A DNA stretch of 57,453 nucleotides from Methanosphaera stadtmanae (GCA_015062825.1 SUTR01000010.1:1-57453), one strand, 5' to 3'. Counted from the stretch's first letter, positions 27,339 to 36,910 are shown. The notes: generated from the sequence alone by a model not told the origin. Numbers and translations are program-made.

Positions 27339-28295
27339 GTGAATAATTCTACTTATCTTCTTTTTACTTCAGGTATATGTGGTTTAATTGCATTTATAAT
27401 TACATTTGCTATTATGCCACGACTTATTAAAAAATTGAAGAATGCAGATATTGTAGGGCGTGATATTCATAAAATATCAAAACCAGAAGTTGCAGAAATG
27501 GGTGGTATTGGAATACTATTTGGTTTTGCAATTGCAATAATGCTTGGAGTTTATCTTTATCCTGAATGGCAAAGCCAGCTGACCATTAGTTTAATTGTAA
27601 TATTACTAACAGGTATTATTGGTATGGTTGATGATTTAATAATGCTATCATCAAAGGAGAAACTAATACTACTATGGATTGCAGGTCTTCCTATTATGTG
27701 GGTTACACCTCCTAATGTTAGTATTTTTTATATGCTAAGCATTCCTATAGCAGTGACTATTGCCTCTAATTTAACAAATATGTTAGCAGGCCTTAATGGT
27801 ATTGAAACGGGTCTTGGCGTTATTGCACTAACATCTCTCACATTATCCTGTATTATAATGAACAAGTATGATGTTGCAATAATTTCATTTTCAATGTTAG
27901 GTGCTTTACTTGCATTTTTATTCTACAACAGATATCCTGCCAATGTATTTCCAGGTGATGTTGGTACTCTTATAATTGGTGCTTCCATTGCAATTATTGC
28001 TTTTATTGGAAGGGTGAAGATTATTGCATTTATTGTGCTTATTCCAAATATCATTGATGGTCTTTTAAAGTTTAGAAGTGCTGGCGTAATGGAACGTCAA
28101 AACTTTAAACCTACTGAGGTTAAAGAAGATGGAATACTTGTTGCTCCACAAGGTGGTTTTAATTCATTGATTCGTTCAATTCTCAAGAAACCTATGAAGG
28201 AACATCAGGTTGTTTATATAATTTGGTCTATTGGTATTATATTTGGATTAATAGGTATAGCCATAGCATATTTTGCTAGAGGTTCCATCATATAA
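27339..28295 (+). CDS. GPT/MraY-type polyprenyl-phosphate sugar-1-phosphate transferase
   Basis: 318 residues with about ten membrane spans. AEMGGIGILFGF, GMVDDLIMLSSKEK (the Asp pair), NMLAGLNGIETGLG and FPGDVGTLIIG are the cytoplasmic motifs of the family. The NMLAGLNGIE form is closer to eukaryotic/archaeal GlcNAc-1-phosphate:dolichyl-phosphate transferases (GPT, AglH) than to bacterial MraY. It would load a sugar-1-phosphate onto the lipid carrier that starts N-glycan or pseudomurein precursor synthesis. The start is GTG, four bases after the preceding stop. Its last 27 bases and its terminator are part of a perfect 52-bp tandem duplication. Confidence 0.85.
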   Translation: MNNSTYLLFTSGICGLIAFIITFAIMPRLIKKLKNADIVGRDIHKISKPEVAEMGGIGILFGFAIAIMLGVYLYPEWQSQLTISLIVILLTGIIGMVDDLIMLSSKEKLILLWIAGLPIMWVTPPNVSIFYMLSIPIAVTIASNLTNMLAGLNGIETGLGVIALTSLTLSCIIMNKYDVAIISFSMLGALLAFLFYNRYPANVFPGDVGTLIIGASIAIIAFIGRVKIIAFIVLIPNIIDGLLKFRSAGVMERQNFKPTEVKEDGILVAPQGGFNSLIRSILKKPMKEHQVVYIIWSIGIIFGLIGIAIAYFARGSII

Positions 28296-28372
28296 TGCCC
28301 TTTCCTAACCTTTTTTTTAATATTTTGCTAGAGGTTCCATCATATAATGCCCTTTCCTAACCTTTTTTTTAA
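28269..28372. repeat. perfect 52-bp tandem duplication over a gene end and terminator
   Basis: Bases 28269-28320 are repeated exactly at 28321-28372. The unit holds the last nine codons of the transferase gene, its stop, and a terminal run of eight Ts, so the second copy repeats the coding tail and T-run outside the gene. Identity is complete, implying a recent event. Confidence 0.9.
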
Positions 28373-28413
28373 ATTTTATCACATTTCCTTTTTTTTGATT
28401 ACTCAGATTACTT

Positions 28414-28887
28414 TTATTTCCATATTACATCTTCTGTTTCTATCTTGTAATTGTTTGATAATGCAGGATTATAAAAAGTGTCACTTTGTTGTTGTTTGAA
28501 TGTTTCTGTTATGCTTTTTCTGATGTAATAGTTTATCCTTGAGCCTACTATGTATTTTTCATCATTGCTTAACTGACTGTGAGTATGTGCTATGGTTTGT
28601 ATTTTTAATGTATCATTACCATCCAATAGAGTAATGTTTATTATTTCTATATTTGTAGGTCTGAGTAATCTTGGATATTCCTGTTGATAATAATTAAATG
28701 TATCATTATAGTACATTGAATATGCATTTTTATCTATTGCTTCCTGTGAGCCTATTTTTGCTGCGGACAATATGGTATTTTTTTCTTGTTGATCTATTAT
28801 GATTGTTGATAGAGATATCATGAAAACAATAATAACGATTAGCAGTAAGATATATTCTGCTGAAATTTGTCCTTCATTATTCATCAT
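28414..28887 (-). CDS. type IV pilin-like protein with class III signal peptide
   Basis: 157 residues. The N-terminus reads MMNNEGQISAEYILLLIVII, a class III signal of archaeal pilins (Q-x-S-x-E followed by a hydrophobic helix), normally cut just before the Gln by the EppA peptidase. The helix runs to about residue 26. The rest is a polar, probably extracellular domain with Tyr/Asn-rich strands. A second pilin-like gene lies 37 bases upstream on the same strand, so the pair is probably one transcript and could form minor pilins or a pseudopilin complex. No pilus ATPase or peptidase is in the window. Confidence 0.8.
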   Translation of the reverse strand: MMNNEGQISAEYILLLIVIIVFMISLSTIIIDQQEKNTILSAAKIGSQEAIDKNAYSMYYNDTFNYYQQEYPRLLRPTNIEIINITLLDGNDTLKIQTIAHTHSQLSNDEKYIVGSRINYYIRKSITETFKQQQSDTFYNPALSNNYKIETEDVIWK

Positions 28888-28924
28888 ATTATTTTAAGAT
28901 TAATTAAGATTATTGTTTGAATAT

Positions 28925-29344
28925 TTAATTATATTGATAAATGTATACTTTGTTATTATTATTAACAAATTGGTATGTATTGCCTGGAGTTAATATAATT
29001 TTTTTTCCGTTATTGAATGACAACACTTCAAAATTATATTTGTCCATAGTAATCTGATTATGTGAATTCAAGAAGATTCCACTTTCATTCAGATATAAGA
29101 TGTAACTTTCATCATTTATTTTTTCGGGTAATGTATAAGTTTGACTATAACCTTCACCATTTACATAAACATTATCAATTATTTGACTAACATGTATCGT
29201 AATTAATCTTGCCTCCTTTCTATTTTGTGTTTGGTCAATTAAACCAAACTCATTTAGTGAAAATGTAACCATCATTGAAAAGATTACAATAAGAACCATA
29301 AATGTTACAATTAATTCCAATGAAACTGTACCTTTGTTATTCAT
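28925..29344 (-). CDS. type IV pilin-like protein, variant class III signal
   Basis: 139 residues. MNNKGTVSLELIVTFMVLIV has the same layout as the neighbouring pilin-like protein, except that the usual Gln after the cleavage position is Thr (G-T-V-S-L-E). The Glu of the helix start (position 5 of the mature protein) is kept, which is important for assembly. The remaining 110 residues form a hydrophilic domain with several beta-strand-like stretches (SYILYLNESGIF, FEVLSFNNGKKI). It is upstream of the second pilin-like gene in a minus-strand pair. Whether EppA cuts the Thr variant cannot be judged here. Confidence 0.7.
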   Translation of the reverse strand: MNNKGTVSLELIVTFMVLIVIFSMMVTFSLNEFGLIDQTQNRKEARLITIHVSQIIDNVYVNGEGYSQTYTLPEKINDESYILYLNESGIFLNSHNQITMDKYNFEVLSFNNGKKIILTPGNTYQFVNNNNKVYIYQYN

Positions 29345-29466
29345 ATATTATATTTTAATGTAAATAATATATATAATTAATAATAACAATTATTAAATAC
29401 TACAAAAAATATAATAAAATTATAAAAATTGTTATACAATGTTTAATATAGTGGAGCAGGATAACT

Positions 29467-29991
29467 ATGAAAAAAAGAAACAAGGAAGTACTAATAAAAT
29501 TCAACAAAACAAATGAACTAAATACAATGATGTGTACATTTGAAAAAGAAATGAACGAAATAGACGACAATTATTATCTAAAAGAATCAGAAAACCCATA
29601 CATATACTTTTTAGAACATTCAAATCCTAAAGAACTAGTAAAAAAAGTAAAAATAAACAATGAATTAAATCAGATAATAGAGGCAATACCAGTAGTTTGT
29701 GTTATGAGCAACTCAAATTATGTTGTATCAACAATTCTCAACAAACTACGACATAAAATAACATACACAGACACATTCAATATAACATGCCACATAAATT
29801 CCTATTTTTTAGATAATAAGCAAGAACTAGAACAACAAATCACACAAACAATAAAGGAGTTTACAAAGATACCAGAAAATAAGGAAAATCCCCAATGGGA
29901 CATAAATATCTACATTATAGGAGACATCACAGGAATAAGTATTAAACATGCCAAAAACAGAAAAAAACATGATATGTATAACAATTTTTAA
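29467..29991 (+). CDS. small THUMP-domain-like protein
   Basis: 174 residues, basic. The second half reads VVCVMSNSNYVVSTILNKLR ... ELEQQITQTIKEFTKIPENK ... PQWDINIYIIGDITGISI. This order of strand, helix and strand, with a paired hydrophobic end, fits a THUMP RNA-binding domain as in Tan1-type tRNA acetylation partners and 4-thiouridine synthases. No catalytic domain follows, as in Tan1. The assignment rests on pattern, so it is moderate. The gene is alone on the plus strand between minus-strand pilin-like and MnmC-like genes, after a GGAGCAGG ribosome-binding site region. Confidence 0.5.
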   Translation: MKKRNKEVLIKFNKTNELNTMMCTFEKEMNEIDDNYYLKESENPYIYFLEHSNPKELVKKVKINNELNQIIEAIPVVCVMSNSNYVVSTILNKLRHKITYTDTFNITCHINSYFLDNKQELEQQITQTIKEFTKIPENKENPQWDINIYIIGDITGISIKHAKNRKKHDMYNNF

Positions 29992-30018
29992 AACAAAACA
30001 AATAATTGATTAACCATA

Positions 30019-31224
30019 TCAATTATTTGACAATACATTTTTTAAGTTATCCTCTAATTGAAGAACTTGATCTCTACTGGACAATCCATAATCAATATCC
30101 AATATTTCAAGAATTCTATCATCATTAATAGAATCAAAGCCCATATCCTTAACATAATTATTTAACTTATTACGTAAAGCTTCATCTTCAATTGTTTCCG
30201 GATCTACACCCAAATATCGTGGAAGTTTACTTGATGATGGAAATACGCTGACACCCCTTATTTTCTGACGGGTACCCTGACGTCTATTGATAATAGTATC
30301 AAAATCAGCATCCAAATCAGGATCAATAAATGGAATACCAACATCACTTAAGGCTATAACCTTTTCATCACTTACGGATAATGGAGTTTCAATCAATTGA
30401 ATATTCTTTGATGCAATAGTACCACCACTTCTATGAAAACGTGGTCCCTCACCTACATAGAATCCTGCATGAATTAATGCACTGCGAACAGGACTTGCAG
30501 CCGTATATGTCAATATCAACGCATCAGAAGTTAAATACTGATAAAGATGCTTGAAGAAATCAACCGAATATAATTCAGGACTTTTAGATGGACTGTATGG
30601 ATCTAAAAAGACGGCATCATATTCTCCTTCTGCACGATTTTTAATAAATTCTCTTGCATCACATACATTAATATTAATGTGAATATTTGATGGAATATGA
30701 CTTACTACCTTTGTAAATTTCAGATACTCATTTTCAATTAAATAAGATTCAACAGCTTTTTTAATATAACTATAAGAATTTGTTACATCCGGAATAAATA
30801 AAGAAGTTGTTAATGTTTCAACTGAAGATTCAATCATGTCAATAACTATTTCAACATCTTCATCCTTCATATAATTCAATAATGCCGCTACATTATAACC
30901 AATGCCACTACAAATATCAAGTACTCGAATTGTATCTTTATATTTTGAAACTTCCAATAGGCCAGATGGTTTAACAAATTTTTCATATGACTCGGTTATT
31001 GCACCATAACGACTATGTAATGTTTCTGATTCCTGATTATCCCGTTTATCTGATGTTAAGGTATAAGAACCATCATCTGTACGTACTAAATATCCTGCGA
31101 TTTCATCACTATACAATTCCCGTGCATCCTTATGTCCATCTTGTTCTAATTGAAAAATCTCATCGATGAGATTCTTATTTTCTTGCATTAATTCAAGTCT
31201 TGAATGAGTATCTGTGTTATCCAT
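30019..31224 (-). CDS. MnmC/MnmD-like tRNA wobble-uridine methyltransferase
   Basis: 401 residues. The central Rossmann fold has RVLDICSGIGYNVAALL (about 99-115), an acidic DMIESS loop, and EYDAVFLDPYSPSKSPELYS (about 210-229), the DPYSPxxxPELW-like active-site loop characteristic of the COG4121/MnmC methyltransferase domain. TYTAASPVRSALIHAGF and the following GxGPxFHRSGGTIAS stretch are also typical. The family methylates 5-aminomethyl-uridine at tRNA position 34. The FAD oxidase domain of bacterial MnmC is absent. The C-terminal 120 residues (from about 285) are an extension with no clear match. Cytosolic. Confidence 0.75.
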   Translation of the reverse strand: MDNTDTHSRLELMQENKNLIDEIFQLEQDGHKDARELYSDEIAGYLVRTDDGSYTLTSDKRDNQESETLHSRYGAITESYEKFVKPSGLLEVSKYKDTIRVLDICSGIGYNVAALLNYMKDEDVEIVIDMIESSVETLTTSLFIPDVTNSYSYIKKAVESYLIENEYLKFTKVVSHIPSNIHININVCDAREFIKNRAEGEYDAVFLDPYSPSKSPELYSVDFFKHLYQYLTSDALILTYTAASPVRSALIHAGFYVGEGPRFHRSGGTIASKNIQLIETPLSVSDEKVIALSDVGIPFIDPDLDADFDTIINRRQGTRQKIRGVSVFPSSSKLPRYLGVDPETIEDEALRNKLNNYVKDMGFDSINDDRILEILDIDYGLSSRDQVLQLEDNLKNVLSNN

Positions 31225-31392
31225 ATGTTCACCAATAAAAGCTTAATGAATATAATAATCAATATATATATCAGAAGATAGTAATAAAAATATTGAAAAA
31301 TAAGTGATAAAAAATATTAAAAAAAATATAAGAAAAAATAAATAATAAATTATTTTAAATATTATTTTAAATAAAAATAACTATAAGGTGAT

Positions 31393-32037
31393 ATGATGAA
31401 TAAAAGAAATATAACAATCATAATAGCAGTAGTTATTATAGCAGGATTAATATGTATTGCAGTCCCTGCATATCAATCATATCAAAATGATGTATTAGCA
31501 CAAAATTTTAATAAAAATTTACAAAATGCAAGTGCTATTGAAGCAAATATTATCAGTTCAACTGATAAATTTAAAAATCAAAATAGTACTGATGTAGATG
31601 AGTTAATAAGTACACTAAACGATATGACATCAAAATATTCTGAAGAATTAAATGTTCTGAATAAAACTGCAGAAGACACAAACAATGACACCATGAAACA
31701 ATATGCAACATTACAAACAAAACGTGTTGAATTAACATCAAAAAATATTAATTCATCAATAAAACTTTATAATGCTATCGCCCAATATTATAAAGGAGAA
31801 AAAACTGCATCTGATGCACAAACTGCTGTAAATGATGCACAAAAAGAGGCAACTGACTCAGCAAATGAATTAAATTCAGTAATTACTGACATTAACACAT
31901 TACTCAAACAAAATCCTGATTTAAATCAGAGCCTTCAGGGATTAAAATTAGAAAAATCATTTTATGGTGAAACAACGGCACAAAACCAAACAGAAAATTT
32001 AACAAATAGTTCAACACAATTGAACTCAACCCCCTAA
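31393..32037 (+). CDS. membrane-anchored coiled-coil protein of unknown function
   Basis: 214 residues. One N-terminal hydrophobic segment (NITIIIAVVIIAGLICIAV, about 6-24) is either an anchor or an uncleaved signal. The rest (about 35-195) is hydrophilic, rich in Ala, Asn, Thr and Lys, and predicted helical with heptad-like spacing. The last 20 residues are Gln/Asn/Thr-rich. No domain is recognised. GGTGAT lies just before tandem ATG codons at 31393 and 31396. A T-run ends the transcript at about 32040. It probably faces the pseudoperiplasm on the outer side of the membrane. Confidence 0.6.
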   Translation: MMNKRNITIIIAVVIIAGLICIAVPAYQSYQNDVLAQNFNKNLQNASAIEANIISSTDKFKNQNSTDVDELISTLNDMTSKYSEELNVLNKTAEDTNNDTMKQYATLQTKRVELTSKNINSSIKLYNAIAQYYKGEKTASDAQTAVNDAQKEATDSANELNSVITDINTLLKQNPDLNQSLQGLKLEKSFYGETTAQNQTENLTNSSTQLNSTP

Positions 32038-32039
32038 AA

Positions 32040-32047
32040 CCTTTTTT
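32040..32047 (+). terminator. T-run terminator
   Basis: CC followed by seven Ts, immediately after the stop of the coiled-coil gene. Archaeal RNA polymerase can stop at such runs without a hairpin. Confidence 0.4.
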
Positions 32048-32168
32048 TAATAAAAAAAAATATTTAACCAAAAAATAAATACTAAAAAATTTATAAATAT
32101 ATACATATAGTAAAAAGCTAGATTAACAATAGATTTTTAAAAAGTTAAATAAAAGGATGTTTAATAAT

Positions 32169-33122
32169 ATGGAAACCTTTAACATGTATGTTAAAACTCT
32201 AGTCATCAACGAACAAAATAAAATATTACTTCTTAAACGAAAAACAATGGACGGAAAACCTAGATGGGATTTACCAGGAGTTCCTTTAACTGAAGATGAA
32301 AGTTTTGATGAAGCTGTAACAAACAATATACAAAAACAAATAGGATACTACTTATATCCTGGAAGAATTCTAGGTGTAAATGATTATGTAACAAGAAATG
32401 AAAAGGAAATCCATGTAATAATGGAAACTGAAATACTGAATGGTGAATTATTACTAGACAGTAACTATGACGAATATACTTGGATACCTGTAAGCAGAAT
32501 AACCGAATATCCATTAGCTCCTTGGTTCAAAAATTACATGAATAAGAATAAAAGTCCATTTACCGATGTAGATGATGAAATAGATAGAATCAATCAAAGA
32601 GAAAATCAACGCAGAGAACTCATCCAAGAAGACATCACTTATGAAAAACCTCGTAGAAGAAGAAGATTTACTGAATCAGAACCATCTTCTACCCATGAAA
32701 ATCCAGTGAAAAATTCATTTGGAATCCTTAAAGATACAATTATAAGAACATTCCATCCAAAACAAGCAAAAGTCACAAGGACCCAACCAAAAGAAAACAT
32801 TATATATGAAAGAAATGAGGCTGTTGATGACAATCCAGTAGAAGACAGTCAGGAAGATATTATCATACAAACCAATGATGACGATATAGTACCAGATCAT
32901 GTTATAAAATCACAAAAAATTAAAAAACCAGAGATAAGAAAAATAAGAGAAACCAACAGACCCTATGTTAGAAAATCCAAGGAATCCACAGAAAGACTCA
33001 GCTTTGATAGTCAGAGATTAAATCGTTCCAACTGGAGAGAAAAATTAAATAATTTAAATAAGACAGATGCTAACAAAGAAAAGAAACAAGCACCCAGACC
33101 TAAACCAAGACAGCGAAAATAA
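32169..33122 (+). CDS. degenerate Nudix-fold protein with basic disordered tail
   Basis: 317 residues. The first 125 match a Nudix fold: YVKTLVINEQNKILLLKRK, PRWDLPG, then the Nudix-box position. The box reads VPLTEDESFDEAVTNNIQKQIG in two parts: one Glu (EDES) is kept, but the REUxEE core is NNIQKQ, so the metal-binding glutamates are missing and hydrolysis is unlikely. From about residue 145 the protein is Arg/Lys/Glu-rich and low in hydrophobics (YEKPRRRRRF, KSQKIKKPEIRKI), probably disordered and nucleic-acid or polyanion binding. I prefer ATG 32169 over 32157 because AAAGGATG gives proper spacing only to the former. Confidence 0.65.
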   Translation: METFNMYVKTLVINEQNKILLLKRKTMDGKPRWDLPGVPLTEDESFDEAVTNNIQKQIGYYLYPGRILGVNDYVTRNEKEIHVIMETEILNGELLLDSNYDEYTWIPVSRITEYPLAPWFKNYMNKNKSPFTDVDDEIDRINQRENQRRELIQEDITYEKPRRRRRFTESEPSSTHENPVKNSFGILKDTIIRTFHPKQAKVTRTQPKENIIYERNEAVDDNPVEDSQEDIIIQTNDDDIVPDHVIKSQKIKKPEIRKIRETNRPYVRKSKESTERLSFDSQRLNRSNWREKLNNLNKTDANKEKKQAPRPKPRQRK

Positions 33123-33155
33123 ATTAATATTTTCACCACCAAAAACATCCTTTTT

Positions 33156-33821
33156 TTAAAGATGAATATTGAAATAGTTCAATATATAATTTAACACCCT
33201 GACAATTATTTCAACACCAACATAACCTATTGAATAGAAATATAATATGGATGCAAATGTTAAGGCATATCCTATTAGAAGTAGATAACTATCCTTTTCC
33301 AAACAACTAACAGACAATACCAGAATAGATACAGCCGGTACAAAATCTGTTAACGGAATAGGAAGTGGCAGAAATAATAACAATGCCAAAATAATAATTA
33401 ATATGGAATTAATTTTATTTATAAACGTTTTATCAGTAAGACTTCCTCTAGGCTTAGCTATTTTTTCAATATAACCTAATGCCTTTTCTAATATTTCAAA
33501 GAACTTTTTTATTGTACTATTTGATAATTCATAACCGGATACCATCTTAGGCAAATATAATTTACGATTAAACAATACTGACAGTTCAAGTAATATTATA
33601 AGTATTCCAAAAGGAGTACTGCTTCCAGGAATAGATGCTGGAAGAAGAAATGGTGCAATAAGTATTATAACCAATATATGAATACCATCATCTAATAGTA
33701 AGTCAACCAACTGATTTATACTCATATTCTTGTCAGCGATTTTTTCTTCTATGGTTCTGACTTTATGAGAGGTTAATAGCTTACTATTTTTAGTAGTTAA
33801 TTCTGACAACAAAAACACCAT
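33156..33821 (-). CDS. ExoD-family membrane protein
   Basis: 221 residues with four or five spans. The pattern of an N-terminal charged helix, then ILIAPFLLPASIPGSSTPFGI (about 55-75), a central basic loop, then ALLLFLPLPIPLTDFVPAVSI, matches the exopolysaccharide synthesis ExoD family, whose biochemical role remains unclear. It follows the PfkB-type kinase gene on the same strand, though about 110 bases separate them. The convergent degenerate Nudix gene ends 33 bases away. Confidence 0.75.
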   Translation of the reverse strand: MVFLLSELTTKNSKLLTSHKVRTIEEKIADKNMSINQLVDLLLDDGIHILVIILIAPFLLPASIPGSSTPFGILIILLELSVLFNRKLYLPKMVSGYELSNSTIKKFFEILEKALGYIEKIAKPRGSLTDKTFINKINSILIIILALLLFLPLPIPLTDFVPAVSILVLSVSCLEKDSYLLLIGYALTFASILYFYSIGYVGVEIIVRVLNYILNYFNIHL

Positions 33822-33929
33822 TATTATTTATAAAATAATATTTAGTTAAAAACATTAATAAATTTTGTAGTTAGAACAAAAATAAGATTGAAAAATAAAA
33901 AAAATGAAAAATAAGAAATGAATAGGAGA

Positions 33930-34877
33930 TTAGTTGATAATTTGTTCAGAATTCAATATTTTATCAATGTCAATATCATCTATTGAAGGTATTGCTTCTG
34001 TTGCACCTGTTTTTGTTGTAGATTGAGCAGCAATATAACTTGCAATTATACCAGATTCTTCAAGTGTATAACCTTTTGTTATAGCATATAAAAAACCGGC
34101 ATTATATGCATCTCCTGCTCCTGTAGTGTCAATAGTATTTACTTCAAATATTCCAATGTTATACTCTTCTTTTTGTCTTTTAATAAATGAACCCTTAGTT
34201 GAACGTTTAACTACTAAAATATCCACAAGTGGAGCTATTTGTTTTACTGCCTGTTCAAAATCATCCAATCCTGTTGTGATTAATAGTTCTGTTTCATTTA
34301 TTAAAAGGATATCCGTGTATTTTATCAGTTTATCCATGAATGACTGTCCTTTGTTTACATACAACATTCCCGGATCAAAGGAGATTGTCACTTTAGATGA
34401 TAATTCTTTCAATAATTCAAATTGGGTATTGATTGATGGATCATCAGGATTTAATCCTACAAATGATGTTAAATGTAGAATTTTAGTATTTCTTATGTAT
34501 TCACGATCAATTTCTTCATTTGAAATCTTATCATTGACCTTTGGTGTTACATATAGTTTACGGTTTCCATCTGCATCTATAAAACCTAACACCTCACCTG
34601 TTTCACCTTCAGAATCTATGATTAGATGATCTGTATCCACATTGTTTTTTTCAAGATAATCCTTCATCATCTGTCCATTGGGATCATTTCCAATTTTTCC
34701 AATGTAACCTGTGTTTAACCCCAATTTACTTGCACCAATAATAGTATTGGATGCTGATCCTCCACATGACTTTTTTTCTTCAAATATGAATGTTTCGCCA
34801 TCTATTGGTGCAAAATCATTTATTTTACAGAGCCTGTCAACGTTTAAAGCTCCCCATCCTATCAAATCAAATGTCAT
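33930..34877 (-). CDS. PfkB-family sugar or nucleoside kinase
   Basis: 315 residues, normal for the ribokinase family. FEEKKSCGGSASNTIIGASK (about 32-51) is the first PfkB signature, and DTTGAGDAYNAGFLYA (about 243-258) the second, with the catalytic Asp in GAGD and the anion hole. ATP-dependent phosphorylation of a sugar, nucleoside or related hydroxyl is expected; the substrate cannot be read from sequence. An AGGTAAT site precedes the ATG. It lies 14 bases after ftr, in the run COG4030-ftr-pfkB. Confidence 0.85.
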   Translation of the reverse strand: MTFDLIGWGALNVDRLCKINDFAPIDGETFIFEEKKSCGGSASNTIIGASKLGLNTGYIGKIGNDPNGQMMKDYLEKNNVDTDHLIIDSEGETGEVLGFIDADGNRKLYVTPKVNDKISNEEIDREYIRNTKILHLTSFVGLNPDDPSINTQFELLKELSSKVTISFDPGMLYVNKGQSFMDKLIKYTDILLINETELLITTGLDDFEQAVKQIAPLVDILVVKRSTKGSFIKRQKEEYNIGIFEVNTIDTTGAGDAYNAGFLYAITKGYTLEESGIIASYIAAQSTTKTGATEAIPSIDDIDIDKILNSEQIIN

Positions 34878-34891
34878 ATAATTACCTGTTA

Positions 34892-35776
34892 TTATTCAAG
34901 CATTTCTTTTAAATAAAGTTTGTATTTTCCAAGATTTCCACCATAGTTTCCAGCAGATACTTTGATTACACCATCAACACCATTCAATGCATTAATTCCC
35001 TCGATTAATGATTTTTTAGCATCTTCTAATGTCAATGCATTTATAACTATCTCTGGTATGAAATTTACTCCATCTTCTACTTTTGATTCGTCTCCTATTT
35101 TTTCCTTAAGTGATGGACAATATGGATGATTTGTTGTAGGGCCAATTTCAGGATAGTTAGTTTCAACTTTTGAACCTGCTGAACATATGTCAAATGGAGT
35201 GCATATACCATCGACTTTTGCAAGTGCCTCTAATGATTTATATCCTGCTTCTAATACTGCCTGTTTAGTACTGCAATAATACCAGAAATTTACACCCATA
35301 ATTCCTTCCATACATCCAAGTTTTTGTTCTATATAAAAGTCAGGTACACATATTGGTACTCTTATCATACATCTACCATCAAAGTCTTCTGTCCATTCAT
35401 ATCCATCACCACAATGTCCTACATGTTCTGTAGTATCTATATAATCAAATGGATCAATAGATGCATCAAATATTTTAACAAATGGTTTAACTAGAATGTC
35501 CTGTCTTATTCTGAAAGACAATTCCTTATCAAATTTATCCAAATCCTTTGTATTGTACCAAAATTGGATTATTACACCAGGTCTGCCATCAGGTGTTTCA
35601 TCTTTGTTTAGGAATTTTTCAACCCCTGATTCTGTTCTTCCAATAACTGTACCCGGCGTTGCTGTAGCATCATATGCAATTTTTTCTATTGTCTTATCAT
35701 CTTCAGCTGTTACAATCATTCTTACACATGTACCAGTAAATGCTTCTGCATAGGTATCTTCTATTTCAAAATCCAT
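34892..35776 (-). CDS. ftr: formylmethanofuran:tetrahydromethanopterin formyltransferase
   Basis: 294 residues, close to the usual 297. This cytosolic enzyme passes the formyl group from formylmethanofuran to H4MPT, the second step of methanogenesis from CO2. [20 protein letters not shown] (about 5-24) and [19 protein letters not shown] (about 37-55) are unmistakable Ftr sequence, as is [15 protein letters not shown]. The acidic composition is normal. Its presence is notable because Methanosphaera stadtmanae grows on methanol plus H2 and does not reduce CO2 to methane; Ftr there is thought to serve C1 metabolism. It sits nine bases after the COG4030 gene. Confidence 0.96.
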   Translation of the reverse strand: MDFEIEDTYAEAFTGTCVRMIVTAEDDKTIEKIAYDATATPGTVIGRTESGVEKFLNKDETPDGRPGVIIQFWYNTKDLDKFDKELSFRIRQDILVKPFVKIFDASIDPFDYIDTTEHVGHCGDGYEWTEDFDGRCMIRVPICVPDFYIEQKLGCMEGIMGVNFWYYCSTKQAVLEAGYKSLEALAKVDGICTPFDICSAGSKVETNYPEIGPTTNHPYCPSLKEKIGDESKVEDGVNFIPEIVINALTLEDAKKSLIEGINALNGVDGVIKVSAGNYGGNLGKYKLYLKEMLE

Positions 35777-35784
35777 ATTATCAT

Positions 35785-36804
35785 CTATCCTAATTCTCCA
35801 ATATTCTTTCCACGAACTTTATTACGTGTAATTTTTGATTTATTATTTAATTCTTCAATATTATCCTCAGTTATAATGTCTATTGATGCTTTTGTCAACA
35901 GTAACTCTTGTATAATATCAGTATCTATTGATGTGTTAAGTAATGCTTCAAGTGAATTTTCATTATATTCATGTATAAAATCATACACTCCACTTGTTGA
36001 TTTATCATTGAATATATCTGCAATGACTGCCAATATTAAGTTATTTTCAGATGCTATGCTTATTGCTGCTGATTTTATTGAATGAATATTTCCATTAAAG
36101 GAAATACTTATTCCATTATTATCTTTAGCATATTCTAATGCTTCTTTATCCGTTATACTATCTCCACTATACATTAGATTTTCTGCTTTATAATTATTTT
36201 TTTCTATGATGTCCAGTATTGCTTCGCGTTTTCCTATTCCACCTATTGGTTTTACAGAATCAACCAATGCATTTATCTTCATCTTGGATATGACATTGTT
36301 AAAAAGATGATCTATGTTTTCAAAGCTATTGTCAAGTAGTATATTGTCATGCATATCCAATAGTTTTTCCTGCTCCATGGATTCTAATTCATATTTGTCA
36401 AGTTTTAATATAGTAGAATATGTATTGTCATATACAAAACCTGTTTTATCAGATAATGCTTTAATATATTGATTATAACTTGTACTTACTATGTAAAATG
36501 GCATTATCTTTTGAATATATTTTATCATTTTATATGCTCCAGAGACCATATGGATATTATCCTGTGAAAATTCTATCAAATCATTTTCTGTTAAGTCATA
36601 TGCCTTAAAGAAAGGCAATATGAATTTGAGAGTACTTCCTGCAAAATGTTCTCCTTTATTACGTTCAGCAAGTATATCATCATAATTACTTAATATGCTG
36701 AAAAATTCTCCACCATTTGGTATGAAATAGTTGGAAATTTCATATGCATTATCATTAATGGATAATGGACCTTCACAATCAGTTACATAAAATTTTTTAT
36801 TCAT
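35785..36804 (-). CDS. HAD-like archaeal protein (COG4030 type)
   Basis: 339 residues. The N-terminus [19 protein letters not shown] resembles the HAD nucleophile loop (D in DCEGP). [17 protein letters not shown] (about 206-222) is the acidic motif IV, with GISISFNG following. The insert between them (about 60-190) is large and helical, as in the methanogen COG4030 family once predicted to be phosphoglycolate phosphatases. The actual substrate is unknown. It heads the minus-strand run with ftr, pfkB and exoD. The last 50 residues are charged and probably flexible. Confidence 0.65.
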   Translation of the reverse strand: MNKKFYVTDCEGPLSINDNAYEISNYFIPNGGEFFSILSNYDDILAERNKGEHFAGSTLKFILPFFKAYDLTENDLIEFSQDNIHMVSGAYKMIKYIQKIMPFYIVSTSYNQYIKALSDKTGFVYDNTYSTILKLDKYELESMEQEKLLDMHDNILLDNSFENIDHLFNNVISKMKINALVDSVKPIGGIGKREAILDIIEKNNYKAENLMYSGDSITDKEALEYAKDNNGISISFNGNIHSIKSAAISIASENNLILAVIADIFNDKSTSGVYDFIHEYNENSLEALLNTSIDTDIIQELLLTKASIDIITEDNIEELNNKSKITRNKVRGKNIGELG

Positions 36805-36910
36805 TACTTAACTCCTTAAAAATATATTTCAAGAATATTTTTCAATATAATTATCTATATTAAAAGAAACATAAATAATAATAGATTAACTAAATATAAT
36901 AGGATAAATT

